From: Mycolicibacterium sp. MU0053
Lineage (GTDB): Bacteria > Actinomycetota > Actinomycetes > Mycobacteriales > Mycobacteriaceae
DNA length: 64,000 nt
Assembly: GCF_963378095.1 (NCBI RefSeq)
Contig: NZ_OY726397.1
Location: 4,650,001-4,714,000 of the forward strand
Reading direction: 5' to 3'
In this document: in pieces, positions 15,520 to 25,336 of the stretch
How the letters are laid out: every line of letters starts with the position of its first letter
Numbering within the stretch: the stretch's first letter is position 1
Notes under the pieces: model-generated
Databases searched by the model: none
What the model was told of the DNA's origin: nothing
Seen by the model: the letters and a program-made list of their open reading frames with translations, nothing else
Translations under genes and position numbers: made by a program

Positions 15520-18414
15520 ATGATGCGTCTGAGCAGCACGCTGCGCAGGTTTCGCTGGCTGGTGCTCACCGCGTGGTTGCTGGCCCTGGTCCCGTCGGTG
15601 TATCTCGCACTGACGAACTCGAGCAATCTCACCGGCGGCGGCTTCGAGGTCGCCGGTTCGCAGTCGCTGCACGTGCAGTACCAGCTCGAGGACCACTTCC
15701 CCGGTGAGGGCGCGTCCCCGCTGGCGTTGGTCGCCGCCCCGCGCGCCGACGCGACCTATGCGGACATGACCGACGCCGTCGCGACGCTCGAGCGCATCGC
15801 CGCCGAGGTGCCCAGCGTGCAACTCGTCCCCAACCCCGCGCAGTCGGCGCCCCGCCCGGACCGCCCCTTCGTCGTGTCCCTGCAGCTGGACTTCGAGAAC
15901 AGCGGGGCCGTCGACGTCGCCAAGCAGTTGCGCGAGCGGGTCGGTGTCGCCGATGAGGAACCCGGCGAACTCCGGGACGGGCGGGTGCGGGTGTACGTCA
16001 TCGGCCAGGGCGCGCTCGGGGCCGCGGCCGCCGAGGCGACCAAGAGCGACGTCGCCGACGCCGAGAAGTGGAACCTGCCGATCGTCCTGATCGTGCTGCT
16101 GGCCGTGTTCGGCTCGTTGGCCGCCGCCGCCGTCCCGCTGATGGTCGGGCTGTGCACCGTGGTGGTGACCATGGGGGTCGTCTACCTGCTGTCCACGGTC
16201 ATGACGATGTCGGTGTTCGCCACCTCCACGGTGTCGATGTTCGGGATCGCGCTGGCGATCGACTACTCACTGTTCATCCTGATGCGGTTCCGCGAGGAAC
16301 TGCGCGCCGGGCGCGACGTCCAGCAGGCCACCGACGCGGCGATGGCGACCTCCGGGCTGGCGGTGGTGCTCTCCGGCATGACGGTGATCGCGTCGGTGAC
16401 CGGGATCTATCTGATCGACACCCCGGTGCTGAACTCGATGGCCACCGGGGCGATCCTCGCGGTGGCCATGGCCGTGCTCACCTCGGCCACCCTGACGCCC
16501 GCGGTGCTCGCGACGTTCGGCCGGTCGGTGGCCAGACGGTCGCGGCTGCTGCATTGGGGCCGCGGCTCCGAGGCCACCCAGTCGCGGTTCTGGACGCGCT
16601 GGGTGGGCGGGGTGATGAAACGGCCGTGGGTCTCGGCGACGGCCGCCACGGTGTTCCTGGTGTTGATGGCCGCACCGGCCTTCTCGATGGTGCTCGGCAA
16701 CAGCATGCTGCGGCAGTTCGACTCCACCCACGAGATCCGCGGCGGCGTCGGCGCCGCGGCCGAGGCCCTGGGCCCGGGTGCGCTGGGCCCGCTGCGGGTG
16801 CTGGCGACCTTCCCCGAGGGCAACGCGTCGGCCCCGGCGAACACCGCCGTCGTCGACGCGTTGGCCCGCCGGATGGACGAGTCGACACACATCGTCTCGG
16901 TCGCGCCGCCGGTCTTCTCCGACGACAACCGCAGCGCACTGCTGTCCGGCGTGCTCGCCGTCGACCCCGAGGACCTGGCCGCCCGCACCACCGTGGACTG
17001 GCTGCGCGCCGAACTCCCCCGCACCCCCGGTGCCGAGAACGTCAGCATCGACGTCGGCGGGCCGACCGCCCTGATCAAGGACTTCGACGATCGGGTGGCC
17101 CACACCGAACCCTGGGTGTTCCTCTTCGTCGCGACCATCGCGTTCGTGATGCTGCTGATCGCGATCCGGTCGCCGGTGCTGGCCCTCAAGGGCGTCATCA
17201 TGACCGTGCTTTCGGTGATGGCCGCCTACGGCAGCCTGGTCATGGTCTTCCAGTGGGGCTGGCTGGAAGCGCTCGGTTTCCAGCGGATCAGCTCGATCGA
17301 CAGCACCATCCCGCCGCTGGTGTTGGCGCTCGCGTTCAGGCTGTCGATGGATTACGAGATCTTTCTGCTCACCCGGATCCGAGAGCGCTTCCTGCAGACC
17401 GGTGACACCCGCGACTCGGTGGCCTACGGCGTGAGCACCAGCGCCCGCACCATCACCAGCGCGGCGCTGATCATGATCGCGGTGTTCATCGGGTTCGCGT
17501 TTGCCGGCATGCCGCTGGTGGCCCAACTCGGGGTGGCCTGCGCGGTCGCGATCGCCGTCGACGCCACCGTGGTGCGGCTGGTCCTGGTGCCCGCGCTGAT
17601 GGCGATGTTCGACAAGTGGAACTGGTGGCTGCCGCCCTGGCTGGCGCGGGTCCTGCCGGCGGTGGACTTCGAAAAGCCGCTGCCCAAGCTGGATCTGGGT
17701 GACCTGGTGATCATTCCCGACGACATCTCGACGTTGACGGCGCCGGGCTCGGACCTGCGGATGGTGATCAAGTCCGCGGCCCGGCTCAAGGAGATGGCCC
17801 CGGACGCGATTTCGGTGGCCGATCCGCTGGCGTTCTCGGGCTGCGGCCACCTCACCGGGAAGGTCAAGGGCGGCGACGACGCGCGCACGTCGCGGCTGGC
17901 CCGCAACGGTGGCCGGGCGGCAAGGCCGGTACATCCGGTCACCCGCTGGCGGGGTCGGCTCGAGGTGGCCCTCGATGCCCTGGAAACCGTGGCCGACGTG
18001 GCCTACGACGACGTCGAGTTGCTGCATCGCGAGGTTCCGATGGAGACCACCACGGTGCAGTTGTCCACCGGGGACCGGTTGCAGATCCCTACCGGCGCCG
18101 AGACCCTGCGCCTCAAGGGCTATCTGATCATGGCCCGCAACAGCAGCCACGATTTCGCGGAATTCGCCGACCTCGTCGATGTGATGAACCCGGAGACCGC
18201 GGCGCTGGTGCTGGCGAGTATGGACAGGTATTACTGTGGGCAGACGTCCGAGCGACATTGGGTCGCCACTCAACTTGTCCGTCGCCTCGCCGATCCCCGA
18301 CCGCATGACGCGGACGATGAACAGTGGTCGGGACCCGACGGCGCGGAGCGGTGGGACGTCGTCCGGCAGCGCTGCCTGTCGGTGGCCGTGGCGATGCTGG
18401 AGGAGGCGAGGTGA
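15520..18414 (+). CDS. mmpL11: MmpL11 RND-family transporter
   Basis: A 964-residue inner-membrane protein of the MmpL/RND class, close to the length of M. tuberculosis MmpL11. TM1 is at about 11-30, and periplasmic domain 1 at about 31-185. Helices 2-6 cover about 187-340, followed by a second periplasmic loop, helices 7-11 to about 690 and a long cytoplasmic tail. The proton-relay Asp-Tyr pairs are visible as AIDYSLF (Asp248/Tyr249) and SMDYEIF (Asp611/Tyr612). MmpL11 exports mycolate-containing wax esters and acylglycerols and has been linked to haem uptake. The two hemophore genes next door fit that. The stop overlaps the next gene as GTGA. Confidence 0.94.
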   Translation: MMRLSSTLRRFRWLVLTAWLLALVPSVYLALTNSSNLTGGGFEVAGSQSLHVQYQLEDHFPGEGASPLALVAAPRADATYADMTDAVATLERIAAEVPSVQLVPNPAQSAPRPDRPFVVSLQLDFENSGAVDVAKQLRERVGVADEEPGELRDGRVRVYVIGQGALGAAAAEATKSDVADAEKWNLPIVLIVLLAVFGSLAAAAVPLMVGLCTVVVTMGVVYLLSTVMTMSVFATSTVSMFGIALAIDYSLFILMRFREELRAGRDVQQATDAAMATSGLAVVLSGMTVIASVTGIYLIDTPVLNSMATGAILAVAMAVLTSATLTPAVLATFGRSVARRSRLLHWGRGSEATQSRFWTRWVGGVMKRPWVSATAATVFLVLMAAPAFSMVLGNSMLRQFDSTHEIRGGVGAAAEALGPGALGPLRVLATFPEGNASAPANTAVVDALARRMDESTHIVSVAPPVFSDDNRSALLSGVLAVDPEDLAARTTVDWLRAELPRTPGAENVSIDVGGPTALIKDFDDRVAHTEPWVFLFVATIAFVMLLIAIRSPVLALKGVIMTVLSVMAAYGSLVMVFQWGWLEALGFQRISSIDSTIPPLVLALAFRLSMDYEIFLLTRIRERFLQTGDTRDSVAYGVSTSARTITSAALIMIAVFIGFAFAGMPLVAQLGVACAVAIAVDATVVRLVLVPALMAMFDKWNWWLPPWLARVLPAVDFEKPLPKLDLGDLVIIPDDISTLTAPGSDLRMVIKSAARLKEMAPDAISVADPLAFSGCGHLTGKVKGGDDARTSRLARNGGRAARPVHPVTRWRGRLEVALDALETVADVAYDDVELLHREVPMETTTVQLSTGDRLQIPTGAETLRLKGYLIMARNSSHDFAEFADLVDVMNPETAALVLASMDRYYCGQTSERHWVATQLVRRLADPRPHDADDEQWSGPDGAERWDVVRQRCLSVAVAMLEEAR

Positions 18415-18920
18415 CTTTGGCCGCGAGAGAGACGGGCAATCCACGCCCGAACCGCGTGCGCGAATCCCCCGCACGCGTCCATCGGCCGGAGGACCGCCCG
18501 GTGGAGTTCTGGCCTACCTCGGCGATCCGCTCGGCGTTGCAGTCCGGGGACATCGCGGTGTGGCAGCGCATTGTCGTGGCGATCAAGCGTGATCCGTTCG
18601 GCCGGACCGCCCGTCAGGTCGAGGAGGTGCTCTCGCGCCGCGAGCCGGTGGGGGTCTCCAAGGCGCTGGAAGAAGTCATCGTCCGCAGCCGCGAACACCT
18701 CGAGGCCAACGAGCGCGCCGAGGCCGCGCGCCACATCCGGATGCTGCTGGACCGCTCCGGGCTCTCCGAGCAGGAGTTCGCCTCCCGGATCGGGGTGCCG
18801 ACCGAAGATTTGGGGCGGTATGTGAGCGGCGAGGTCAGCCCGCCCGCGTCGCTGATGATCCGCATGCGCCGGCTCTCGGAACGGTTCGCCAAGAGCCGCA
18901 CGCCACGGCCGGGGGGCTGA
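18411..18920 (+). CDS. Rv0201c-like DNA-binding-type protein
   Basis: A 169-residue soluble protein coupled to mmpL11 by a GTGA overlap and preceded by GGAGGAGGCGAG. The C-terminal part reads as a lambda-repressor-like helix-turn-helix (LSEQEFASRIGVPTEDLGRY, then SGEVSPPASLMIRMRRL). The middle (AVWQRIVVAIKRDPFGRTAR) looks like a dimerisation helix pair. It corresponds by size and position to Rv0201c. Constant co-transcription with mmpL11 suggests a dedicated regulator or scaffold, which is inference. Confidence 0.8.
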   Translation: MTLAARETGNPRPNRVRESPARVHRPEDRPVEFWPTSAIRSALQSGDIAVWQRIVVAIKRDPFGRTARQVEEVLSRREPVGVSKALEEVIVRSREHLEANERAEAARHIRMLLDRSGLSEQEFASRIGVPTEDLGRYVSGEVSPPASLMIRMRRLSERFAKSRTPRPGG

Positions 18921-18921
18921 C

Positions 18922-19320
18922 ATGGAGCTGACCCGGATCCTGCGGGACACCAAGACCATCGCGGTCGTGGGCGCCTCGGCGAACCCGTCGCGACCGAGCA
19001 ACGAGGTGTACCGCTATCTGCGGGCCACCGGCGACTACACGCTGTATCCGGTCAATCCGACGATCACCGAACTCGACGGCGACCCGGCCTACGCGAGCCT
19101 GGCCGAGCTGCCGGTCGTCCCCGATCTGGTGGACGTGTTCCGGCGGAGCGAGGAGTTGCCGGCGGTGCTGGCCGAGGTGCTGGCGCTGCCGACCCGGCCG
19201 AAGACGCTTTGGCTGCAGCTGGGCCTGATCGACGAGCAGGTCGCCCGCGAGGCCCGCGCGGCCGGGATCGAAGTGGTGATGGACCGCTGTCTGAAGGTCG
19301 ATCACCAGCGATTGCGGTAG
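18922..19320 (+). CDS. CoA-binding domain protein (YccU/Rossmann)
   Basis: A 132-residue Rossmann-fold protein with IAVVGASANPSRPSNEVYRY (the nucleotide-binding loop of the CoA_binding family), YPVNPTITELDG and the ending GIEVVMDRCLKVDHQRL. The stand-alone family is widespread and binds CoA-type ligands; its role is not settled. Its ATG lies one base after the previous stop, so it belongs to the mmpL11 operon. Confidence 0.88.
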   Translation: MELTRILRDTKTIAVVGASANPSRPSNEVYRYLRATGDYTLYPVNPTITELDGDPAYASLAELPVVPDLVDVFRRSEELPAVLAEVLALPTRPKTLWLQLGLIDEQVAREARAAGIEVVMDRCLKVDHQRLR

Positions 19321-19461
19321 TCGCCGGGGCCACCACGGCGTCAGATTGCAGTGGTGCGCCTGAGATTGCAACCCGGGCGGGATTTGCACCCGATTCCCGC
19401 CACCAGGGCAACCTGAACGCCACCAAGGCAATCTGGCCGCCCGGCCGCCCGCCCGAAAGTG

Positions 19462-20157
19462 CTACGCCGCCGGGGCGTTGATCGGCGCCACATCGACCAC
19501 CAGCCACCGGTCGTCGGGCTTGGCCAGCGCCACGCGCAGGGCGAGGACGGCGCGGCCGGTCTGCTGCCCGGGCGAATGTTGGGTGGACCGCAGCACCACC
19601 GCCACGCTGGCGGCATCGGGCCCCAGCACCTCCACCCCCGCCGAGATGGTCTGGGCCTGCGCCGAGATGTTCTTGCGCGCCAGGTCTTCGGTGGACTTGC
19701 CGAAGTTGGCCTTGAATGCCTCGGCCTGCTCGGGGGCCATCAGTTCGGCGGCCCGGTTGATCGAGGACGTCGGGTCCTGCGGCGAGAACGTCGCGGTGGC
19801 CTCCGAGACCGCACTGGCCAGCCGGACCACCTCGTCCGCGTCCCGGTTGAGCCGCTCATCCGGCAACGTCAGCCCGGTGTAGCCGACCAGCACGGCCGCG
19901 GCCAGCGCCGCCGTCGTCAACCCGACGGTGGTCAACCGCAACCCGGCACCGTCGTCGTCGGTACCCACGGTGACCTTGTCGCGCCGCCACAGCACGACGT
20001 TGACGATCATGGCCTGCACGATCAGCAGACACAGGATCGAGCACACCGAGACCCACCACCGCGGCCAGCCGAGGAAGACGCCGATCATCAGCAGCGCCGC
20101 GATCGCGGTCAGCGGCGCGACGACGTCGAACGCGACGACCCGCAACAGGTTCCTCAT
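19462..20157 (-). CDS. Rv0200-like membrane protein (Mce-associated type)
   Basis: A 231-residue protein with two or three N-terminal membrane helices (about 10-32, 36-58 and 77-95). An extracytoplasmic domain of about 130 residues follows, of the kind found in Mce-associated (Mas) proteins, ending DDRWLVVDVAPINAP. The start overlaps the stop of the Rv0199-like gene (ATGA). Mas proteins stabilise or assist Mce lipid importers. This orphan pair lies beside zmp1 in all mycobacteria I recall. Confidence 0.78.
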   Translation of the reverse strand: MRNLLRVVAFDVVAPLTAIAALLMIGVFLGWPRWWVSVCSILCLLIVQAMIVNVVLWRRDKVTVGTDDDGAGLRLTTVGLTTAALAAAVLVGYTGLTLPDERLNRDADEVVRLASAVSEATATFSPQDPTSSINRAAELMAPEQAEAFKANFGKSTEDLARKNISAQAQTISAGVEVLGPDAASVAVVLRSTQHSPGQQTGRAVLALRVALAKPDDRWLVVDVAPINAPAA

Positions 20158-20753
20158 CGCAACGACTCCAACTGCGAGATCAACAGCGTGTCGTCCACCT
20201 CGGAGACCCCCAGCCGCAGATTCCAGCGCACCGTCTGCGGTTTGCCGCCGACGTTCTCACTGACCGACGACGCGACCACCAGCACGGTATCGGTGCGCGC
20301 CGACATCTCCGCCGGCAGCGCGGGCGGCGGCGGTGCGCTGCCCGGCTCACGGTCGAGGTCGTTGTGCAGCGATTCGAACGCCACCGATTCGATCTGCCCG
20401 GCGGTGCGCGACTGCAGGGTCTGCACCACCTCGCGGTACGGCCGCACCGCGGCATCGAAGTCGACGTTGAGCTGGCCGACGGTGCCGTCCTGCAGCGTCT
20501 GCAGGCTGGCATCGACGTTGCCGGCGTTCATGTTGATCAGCACGTTGGTCCAGTCCACCGCGGCCTGCATGACGCGGGTGCGGTGCTCGAGTTCGGCGGA
20601 TTGCTCTCGGTGGCCGGACCAGATCAGCGCGACGAGCACGACCGCGCAGACCGCGACCACGGCCAGTACCGCCGAGGCGATGCCGTAGACGGAGATGGTC
20701 CCGTCCGCGGCGTCGTCGGGGCGGGCGTCGTCAGCGTCGTCGCTGTTGGGCAT
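20154..20753 (-). CDS. Rv0199-like Mce-associated membrane protein
   Basis: A 199-residue single-pass protein. An acidic cytoplasmic N-terminus (DDADDARPDDAADG) precedes one TM helix at about 22-46 and a SnoaL/NTF2-like extracytoplasmic domain. That domain starts with the Mas-type segment VDWTNVLINMNAGNVDASLQTL and ends RWNLRLGVSEVDDTLLISQLE. I chose the ATG at 20753; a longer frame begins at 20795. In M. tuberculosis Rv0199 has been reported to interact with Mce machinery. It is transcribed away from zmp1, with 80 bp between the starts. Confidence 0.82.
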   Translation of the reverse strand: MPNSDDADDARPDDAADGTISVYGIASAVLAVVAVCAVVLVALIWSGHREQSAELEHRTRVMQAAVDWTNVLINMNAGNVDASLQTLQDGTVGQLNVDFDAAVRPYREVVQTLQSRTAGQIESVAFESLHNDLDREPGSAPPPPALPAEMSARTDTVLVVASSVSENVGGKPQTVRWNLRLGVSEVDDTLLISQLESLR

Positions 20754-20833
20754 GGCCGTGAGGGTACCTGCCGGACCCGGCCGCACACGCATCACAAATC
20801 GTCGGGTCCGGGTTTTCTGGTAAGGATGGCAGG

Positions 20834-22819
20834 GTGACGGTAGAAGCTATTCGCTCGGGCCTGGACCTGAGCCATGTCGACGAACAAGCCCGCCCGCAGG
20901 ACGATCTGTTCGGCCACGTCAACGGCCGCTGGCTGACCGACTACGTCATCCCCGCCGACCGGGCCACCGACGGCGCCTTCCGGTCGCTGTACGACCGCGC
21001 CGAGGAACAGGTCCGCGATCTGATCTTCGAGGTCGCCGCCGCGAACGCCGCCAAGAACACCGACCAGCAGCGCATCGGCGATCTGTACGCGAGTTTCCTC
21101 GACGAGCAGACCGTCGAGAGTCGCGGCGTGCAACCCCTGCGCGACGAGTTGGTGCCGATCGACACCGCGGCCGACGCCGACGCGCTCGCGGCGGTGCTGG
21201 GGAGCCTGCAGCGCACCGGTGTCGGGGGCGGCGCCGGCGTGTACGTCGACACCGATTCGAAGGACTCGACCCGCTACCTGCTGCACGTCAGCCAGTCCGG
21301 GCTCGGGTTGCCCGACGAGTCCTACTACCGCGACGACGCGCACGCCGAGATCCGCGCCGCCTACCCGGCGCATATCGCCGCGATGTTCGCGCTGACCTAC
21401 GGCGGCACGGCCGACGACTACGCGGAGACCGCCGCCCAGATCGTCGCTTTGGAAACCAAGCTGGCGGCCGCGCACTGGGATGTGGTCAAGCGTCGCGACG
21501 CCGACCTGAGCTACAACCTGCGGCGCTTCGCCGAGTTGGCGCAGGAGGCCCCCGGCTTCGACTGGGCCGGTTGGGTCACCGCGCTGGGCAGCACGCCCGA
21601 GCGCGCCGCCGAGGTGATCGTGCGCCAGCCGGACTATCTGAGCGCGTTCGCCGCACTGTGGGCCTCCGAACCCCTTGAGCTCTGGAAGAATTGGGCCCGC
21701 TGGCGGCTGATCCACGCCCGCGCCGGACTGCTCACCGACGACGTCATCGCCGAAGACTTCTCGTTCTACGGCCGCACGCTCAGCGGCACCGAGGCGATCC
21801 GCGAACGGTGGAAGCGCGGGGTGTCGCTGGTGGAGAACCTGATGGGCGATGCGCTGGGCAAGCTCTACGTGGAACGGCATTTCCCGCCCGACCACAAGGC
21901 CCGGATGGACGTCCTGGTGGCCAACCTGCGGGAGGCCTACCGCGTCAGCATCAGCGACCTGGACTGGATGACCCCGGAGACCCGGCAGCGTGCGCTGGCC
22001 AAGTTGGACAAGTTCACCGCGAAGATCGGTTATCCGAAGCGTTGGCGCGACTATTCGGCGTTGGTGGTCGACCGCACCGACCTGTACGGCAACTACCGCC
22101 GCGGCTACGAGGTGGGCTACGACCGCGAGTTGGCCAAGCTCGGCGGGCCGGTGGACCGCGACGAGTGGTTCATGACCCCGCAGACGGTCAACGCCTACTA
22201 CAACCCGGGCATGAACGAAATCGTGTTCCCCGCAGCCATTCTGCAGCCGCCGTTCTTCGACGCCGAGGCCGACGACGCCGCCAACTACGGCGGCATCGGG
22301 GCGGTGATCGGCCACGAGATCGGCCACGGCTTCGACGATCAGGGCGCCAAGTACGACGGCGACGGCAACCTGGTCGACTGGTGGACCGATGCCGACCGGG
22401 CCGAATTCGGCGTGCGCACCAAGGCTCTCATCGAGCAGTACGACGAGTTCGTGCCGCGGGAACTCGCCGGCGACCACCGCGTCAACGGGGCATTCACCGT
22501 CGGCGAGAACATCGGCGACCTCGGCGGGCTCTCGATCGCCCTGCTGGCCTACCAGCTTTCGCTGGGCGGCGCGGAGGCCCCGGTCATCGACGGCCTCACC
22601 GGCGTGCAGCGGGTGTTCTTCGGCTGGGCCCAGGTGTGGCGCACCAAATCCCGTGACGCCGAGTCGATTCGGCGTCTTGCGGTGGACCCGCACTCGCCGC
22701 CGGAGTTCCGCTGCAACGGCGTGATCCGCAACATGGATGCGTTCCACGATGCGTTCGACGTGGGCCCCGACGACGCGCTGTACCTGGAACCCGAGCAGCG
22801 GGTCCGCATCTGGAGCTGA
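20834..22819 (+). CDS. zmp1: M13 (neprilysin-type) zinc metalloprotease Zmp1
   Basis: A 661-residue M13 endopeptidase, about the same length as M. tuberculosis Zmp1 (Rv0198c, 663). The zinc site is HEIGH at 494-498 with the third ligand Glu558 in GENIGDLGG. Upstream, NAYYNPGMNEIVFPAAILQ is the typical substrate-binding strand, and DDLFGHVNGRWL marks the N-terminus. No signal peptide is visible, as in Zmp1, which is nonetheless found extracellularly. In pathogens it is implicated in phagosome and inflammasome modulation. Its presence in a probably environmental species implies a wider role. The GTG start is accepted because the family N-terminus follows at once. Confidence 0.94.
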   Translation: MTVEAIRSGLDLSHVDEQARPQDDLFGHVNGRWLTDYVIPADRATDGAFRSLYDRAEEQVRDLIFEVAAANAAKNTDQQRIGDLYASFLDEQTVESRGVQPLRDELVPIDTAADADALAAVLGSLQRTGVGGGAGVYVDTDSKDSTRYLLHVSQSGLGLPDESYYRDDAHAEIRAAYPAHIAAMFALTYGGTADDYAETAAQIVALETKLAAAHWDVVKRRDADLSYNLRRFAELAQEAPGFDWAGWVTALGSTPERAAEVIVRQPDYLSAFAALWASEPLELWKNWARWRLIHARAGLLTDDVIAEDFSFYGRTLSGTEAIRERWKRGVSLVENLMGDALGKLYVERHFPPDHKARMDVLVANLREAYRVSISDLDWMTPETRQRALAKLDKFTAKIGYPKRWRDYSALVVDRTDLYGNYRRGYEVGYDRELAKLGGPVDRDEWFMTPQTVNAYYNPGMNEIVFPAAILQPPFFDAEADDAANYGGIGAVIGHEIGHGFDDQGAKYDGDGNLVDWWTDADRAEFGVRTKALIEQYDEFVPRELAGDHRVNGAFTVGENIGDLGGLSIALLAYQLSLGGAEAPVIDGLTGVQRVFFGWAQVWRTKSRDAESIRRLAVDPHSPPEFRCNGVIRNMDAFHDAFDVGPDDALYLEPEQRVRIWS

Positions 22820-22836
22820 TGCGAGAACTCGCGCCA

Positions 22837-22888
22837 GCAGACGCAAAATCGCCCGAAATCATGTGATTTCGGGCGATTTTGTGTCTGC
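22837..22888. terminator. Long perfect-stem hairpin between convergent genes
   Basis: GCAGAC, one wobble pair and then CAAAATCGCCCGAAATCA pair with their complements across a tiny loop, giving a stem of about 24 bp. It lies between the ends of zmp1 and the L,D-transpeptidase gene. On either strand the stem ends in a short T-rich arm (ATTTTG), so it can stop transcription from both sides. The GCAGACGCAAAATCGCCC arm looks like a dispersed mycobacterial palindromic repeat, from memory and not checked. Confidence 0.75.
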
Positions 22889-22900
22889 TCGCGGTAGGGG

Positions 22901-23914
22901 TTAGAACATCTGCCAGTCGGACGCACCGTCGGGCAGGTCGTAGAGCGCACCCTGGGTGTTCTTGATGACCACGGGGTCACCGCTGCCGAAGTTGTCGAAG
23001 AACCACTTGGCGTTGGCCGGACTCAGGTTGATGCAGCCGTGGCTGACGTTGCGCTTGCCCTGATCCCCCACCGACCACGGGGCGCCGTGCACGAAGATGC
23101 CGCTGTTGTCGATGCGGACGGCGTGTTCCACGTCGACCTTGTAGCCCTCGGAAGAGCTGACCGGGACCCCGTAGGTGGAGGAGTCCATCACCATCTCGTC
23201 GAACTTCTCCAACACGTAGTAGGTGCCGTTGCGGGTTTCGTGCTTGCCGTCGTGCTTGCCCATCGACACCGGGAAGGTCTTCTCCAGCTTCCCGTCGCGC
23301 CGGATCTCCATCTGCTTGGTGCTGTCGTCGATGGTGGCCACCAGGTAGTCGCCGGTGCGGAAGCTGGACTTGGTGCCCGCGGCGTCGATGTTGACGACGG
23401 TGTTGGCCGGCCAGAAGTCCTGCGGCCGCCAGCGCAGCTGCGTGTCGGTGACCCAGTAGAAGCGGCCGGGCACCGGCGGATTCGACGAGATCCTGATGGC
23501 GTCCTGGGCCATCTGCCGATCGGCGATCGGCACCGCGAAGTTGATGTAGATCGGCTTGGCCACGCCCACCATCGAACCGTTGACCGGGTTGAAGCTCGGC
23601 GGCCGGAACGGCGGGGTGCCCTCGAACGGGACCGTGCTCTGCCCGGCGACGGGGCCGGTCGTCGGCGTCGCGGAGACGCCGTAGTTGTTCACCGGTTCGG
23701 GCGCCGCGACCGGGGTTGCCGGCGCCGGGGGCGCGAACGGATCGAACGGCGCGGGTGGGGCCGGCGGCGCGGGAATGGGCGGCGCCGGGGGCGGGGGTAC
23801 CGGGTCGGCGGCGGCGGGCGTCACCGCGAACGGCAGCACCGCGACGGCACCGGCCAGGGCGACCCACGTCCGGACGGATCGACGCCGGGAATGGTTCGCC
23901 AAACGGCTGGGCAT
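22901..23914 (-). CDS. L,D-transpeptidase (Rv0192/LdtMt4-like)
   Basis: A 338-residue exported enzyme that makes 3-3 peptidoglycan cross-links. The signal peptide ([20 protein letters not shown] onward) ends near TPAAA. A Pro/Ala-rich linker (about 35-75) and an Ig-like domain (about 95-190) follow. The YkuD domain has [10 protein letters not shown] and SHGCINLSP with catalytic Cys295 and its partner His. The ATG at 23914 has GGAGG seven bases upstream, which decides the start over a longer frame. It matches Rv0192 in position, between zmp1 and the MFS gene. Confidence 0.9.
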   Translation of the reverse strand: MPSRLANHSRRRSVRTWVALAGAVAVLPFAVTPAAADPVPPPPAPPIPAPPAPPAPFDPFAPPAPATPVAAPEPVNNYGVSATPTTGPVAGQSTVPFEGTPPFRPPSFNPVNGSMVGVAKPIYINFAVPIADRQMAQDAIRISSNPPVPGRFYWVTDTQLRWRPQDFWPANTVVNIDAAGTKSSFRTGDYLVATIDDSTKQMEIRRDGKLEKTFPVSMGKHDGKHETRNGTYYVLEKFDEMVMDSSTYGVPVSSSEGYKVDVEHAVRIDNSGIFVHGAPWSVGDQGKRNVSHGCINLSPANAKWFFDNFGSGDPVVIKNTQGALYDLPDGASDWQMF

Positions 23915-24058
23915 ATACAACCTCCAAGTCATTTGCTCGTCCCAGTGTCGCACAGCCGGCACATCAGCTACCCGATCACGCCTTCGGTCCGACGGCTCGG
24001 GCCGCCGCTCACGGGACGGGCGGAACTGTCGAAGGTATCGATATGACCTCGGGTTTTG

Positions 24059-25297
24059 TTACCGCACGACGCGGTCTTGCGGCACGTCGAACAGCCCGCG
24101 GCTGGCCGCCACCCCGACCGAAGCTCCCATCACCAGCAACGCGGAAATGCCGATCATCGCGGCAATTCCCGCGGCGTTGTAGAGGAATCCGCCCGCCAGC
24201 GAACCCGCCATGATCCCGGCCTGGAACGCTGCGACATACAGCCCGGAGGCGGCATCGGGATCGGCCGGGGCCACCCGCATCGCGGCGGACTGCAGCATCG
24301 GGGGCAGCGCGGTGGCCATCGCACCCCATAGCGTGATCGCCACCGCCCCGATCACCAACACCACCGTGCCCTGCGAGCCCGGCGCCACCCACGTCGCCAG
24401 TCCCGTGAGCGTGATCAGCGCGGCCGACATGCCGCACAGCCCGGCCAGCATCGTCGTCTTCGGGCGGCGATCCAGCGGCTGGGCCATCAGGGCCATGGCC
24501 GCCAGCCCCGCCACCCCATACGCCACCAGCAACCACGCCAGCCGCGCCCCGTGCACGCCGAGCACGTCGCGGATGATCACCACGATGAAGGTGTAGGCGA
24601 TGAAATGGGCGGTGACGCCGACGACGGTGAGCCCGCACAACGTGTGCAGCCGGCGGTTGGGACGACGCCGACGACGGGATTCGGCCACCGCGCCGGGTGC
24701 GGTGGGCATCAGCGGGATCAGCAGCCGCGCCGCCACGGTGACCGCGGCGGCCGCGACGGCAATCACCGCGAAGGCGGGCCGCCAGCCCCACAGCTGGCTC
24801 ATCGCCGCGGTCAGCGGGCTGCCCACCACCAGCGCCAGCGCCGAGCCGACATAGACCGCCGTCGTCGCGCGTCCGGCGTGGCTCGGCGGCACCAACCGCA
24901 CCCCGATCGGCGCGATCACCGACCACATCAGCCCGTGGGTCAGCGCGGCCGACACCCGACCGGCCCCCAGCACCAGGAAGTCCGGCGCCACCGCCGAGAC
25001 GGTCTGCGCCACCGTCAGTGTGGTCAGGGTGACCAGCAGGACCCGTCGCCGCGGCCAGTGCGCGGTCCAGCGCACCAGCGGCACCGTCATGACCGCCGCG
25101 ACCAGGGCGTAGCCGGCCACCAGGGTGCCGACCAGGGCCACGCTGACGTCCAGATCGTCGGCGATGGCCGGTAACGCCCCGACCGGTGCGAGTTCGGCAG
25201 TGACGTAAATGAACGCGGCTGCCGCCAACACGGCCAGCTGCACCGCGACACGCGGTGTCCACGGGTTTACGGCCGTGCTGCGGGTGGTGCCAGTCAT
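24059..25297 (-). CDS. MFS drug-efflux-type transporter (Rv0191-like)
   Basis: A 412-residue 12-helix major facilitator of the DHA1 class. Motif A is degenerate (RWTAHWPRRRVLL after helix 2). Motif C-like glycines occur in helix 5 (GSALALVVGSPLTAAMSQLWGW, of which the last part is the loop). A basic central loop RRRRRPNRRLH separates the halves. M. tuberculosis Rv0191 is induced by and exports chloramphenicol-type compounds in one report. It lies 39 bp downstream of the ricR gene on the same strand, so copper-linked co-expression is possible. Confidence 0.85.
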   Translation of the reverse strand: MTGTTRSTAVNPWTPRVAVQLAVLAAAAFIYVTAELAPVGALPAIADDLDVSVALVGTLVAGYALVAAVMTVPLVRWTAHWPRRRVLLVTLTTLTVAQTVSAVAPDFLVLGAGRVSAALTHGLMWSVIAPIGVRLVPPSHAGRATTAVYVGSALALVVGSPLTAAMSQLWGWRPAFAVIAVAAAAVTVAARLLIPLMPTAPGAVAESRRRRRPNRRLHTLCGLTVVGVTAHFIAYTFIVVIIRDVLGVHGARLAWLLVAYGVAGLAAMALMAQPLDRRPKTTMLAGLCGMSAALITLTGLATWVAPGSQGTVVLVIGAVAITLWGAMATALPPMLQSAAMRVAPADPDAASGLYVAAFQAGIMAGSLAGGFLYNAAGIAAMIGISALLVMGASVGVAASRGLFDVPQDRVVR

Positions 25298-25336
25298 CTG
25301 CTGGCCACGGTAACGCCTCCGGCGTGCTTTACCCGG

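Noticed and set aside
16267..18474. 735-codon minus-strand frame inside mmpL11
   Set aside because: Antisense to clear MmpL11 sequence; His/Arg/Gln-rich composition typical of a shadow frame.
20792..22846. 684-codon minus-strand frame over zmp1
   Set aside because: Fully antisense to the M13 protease, with no family features of its own.
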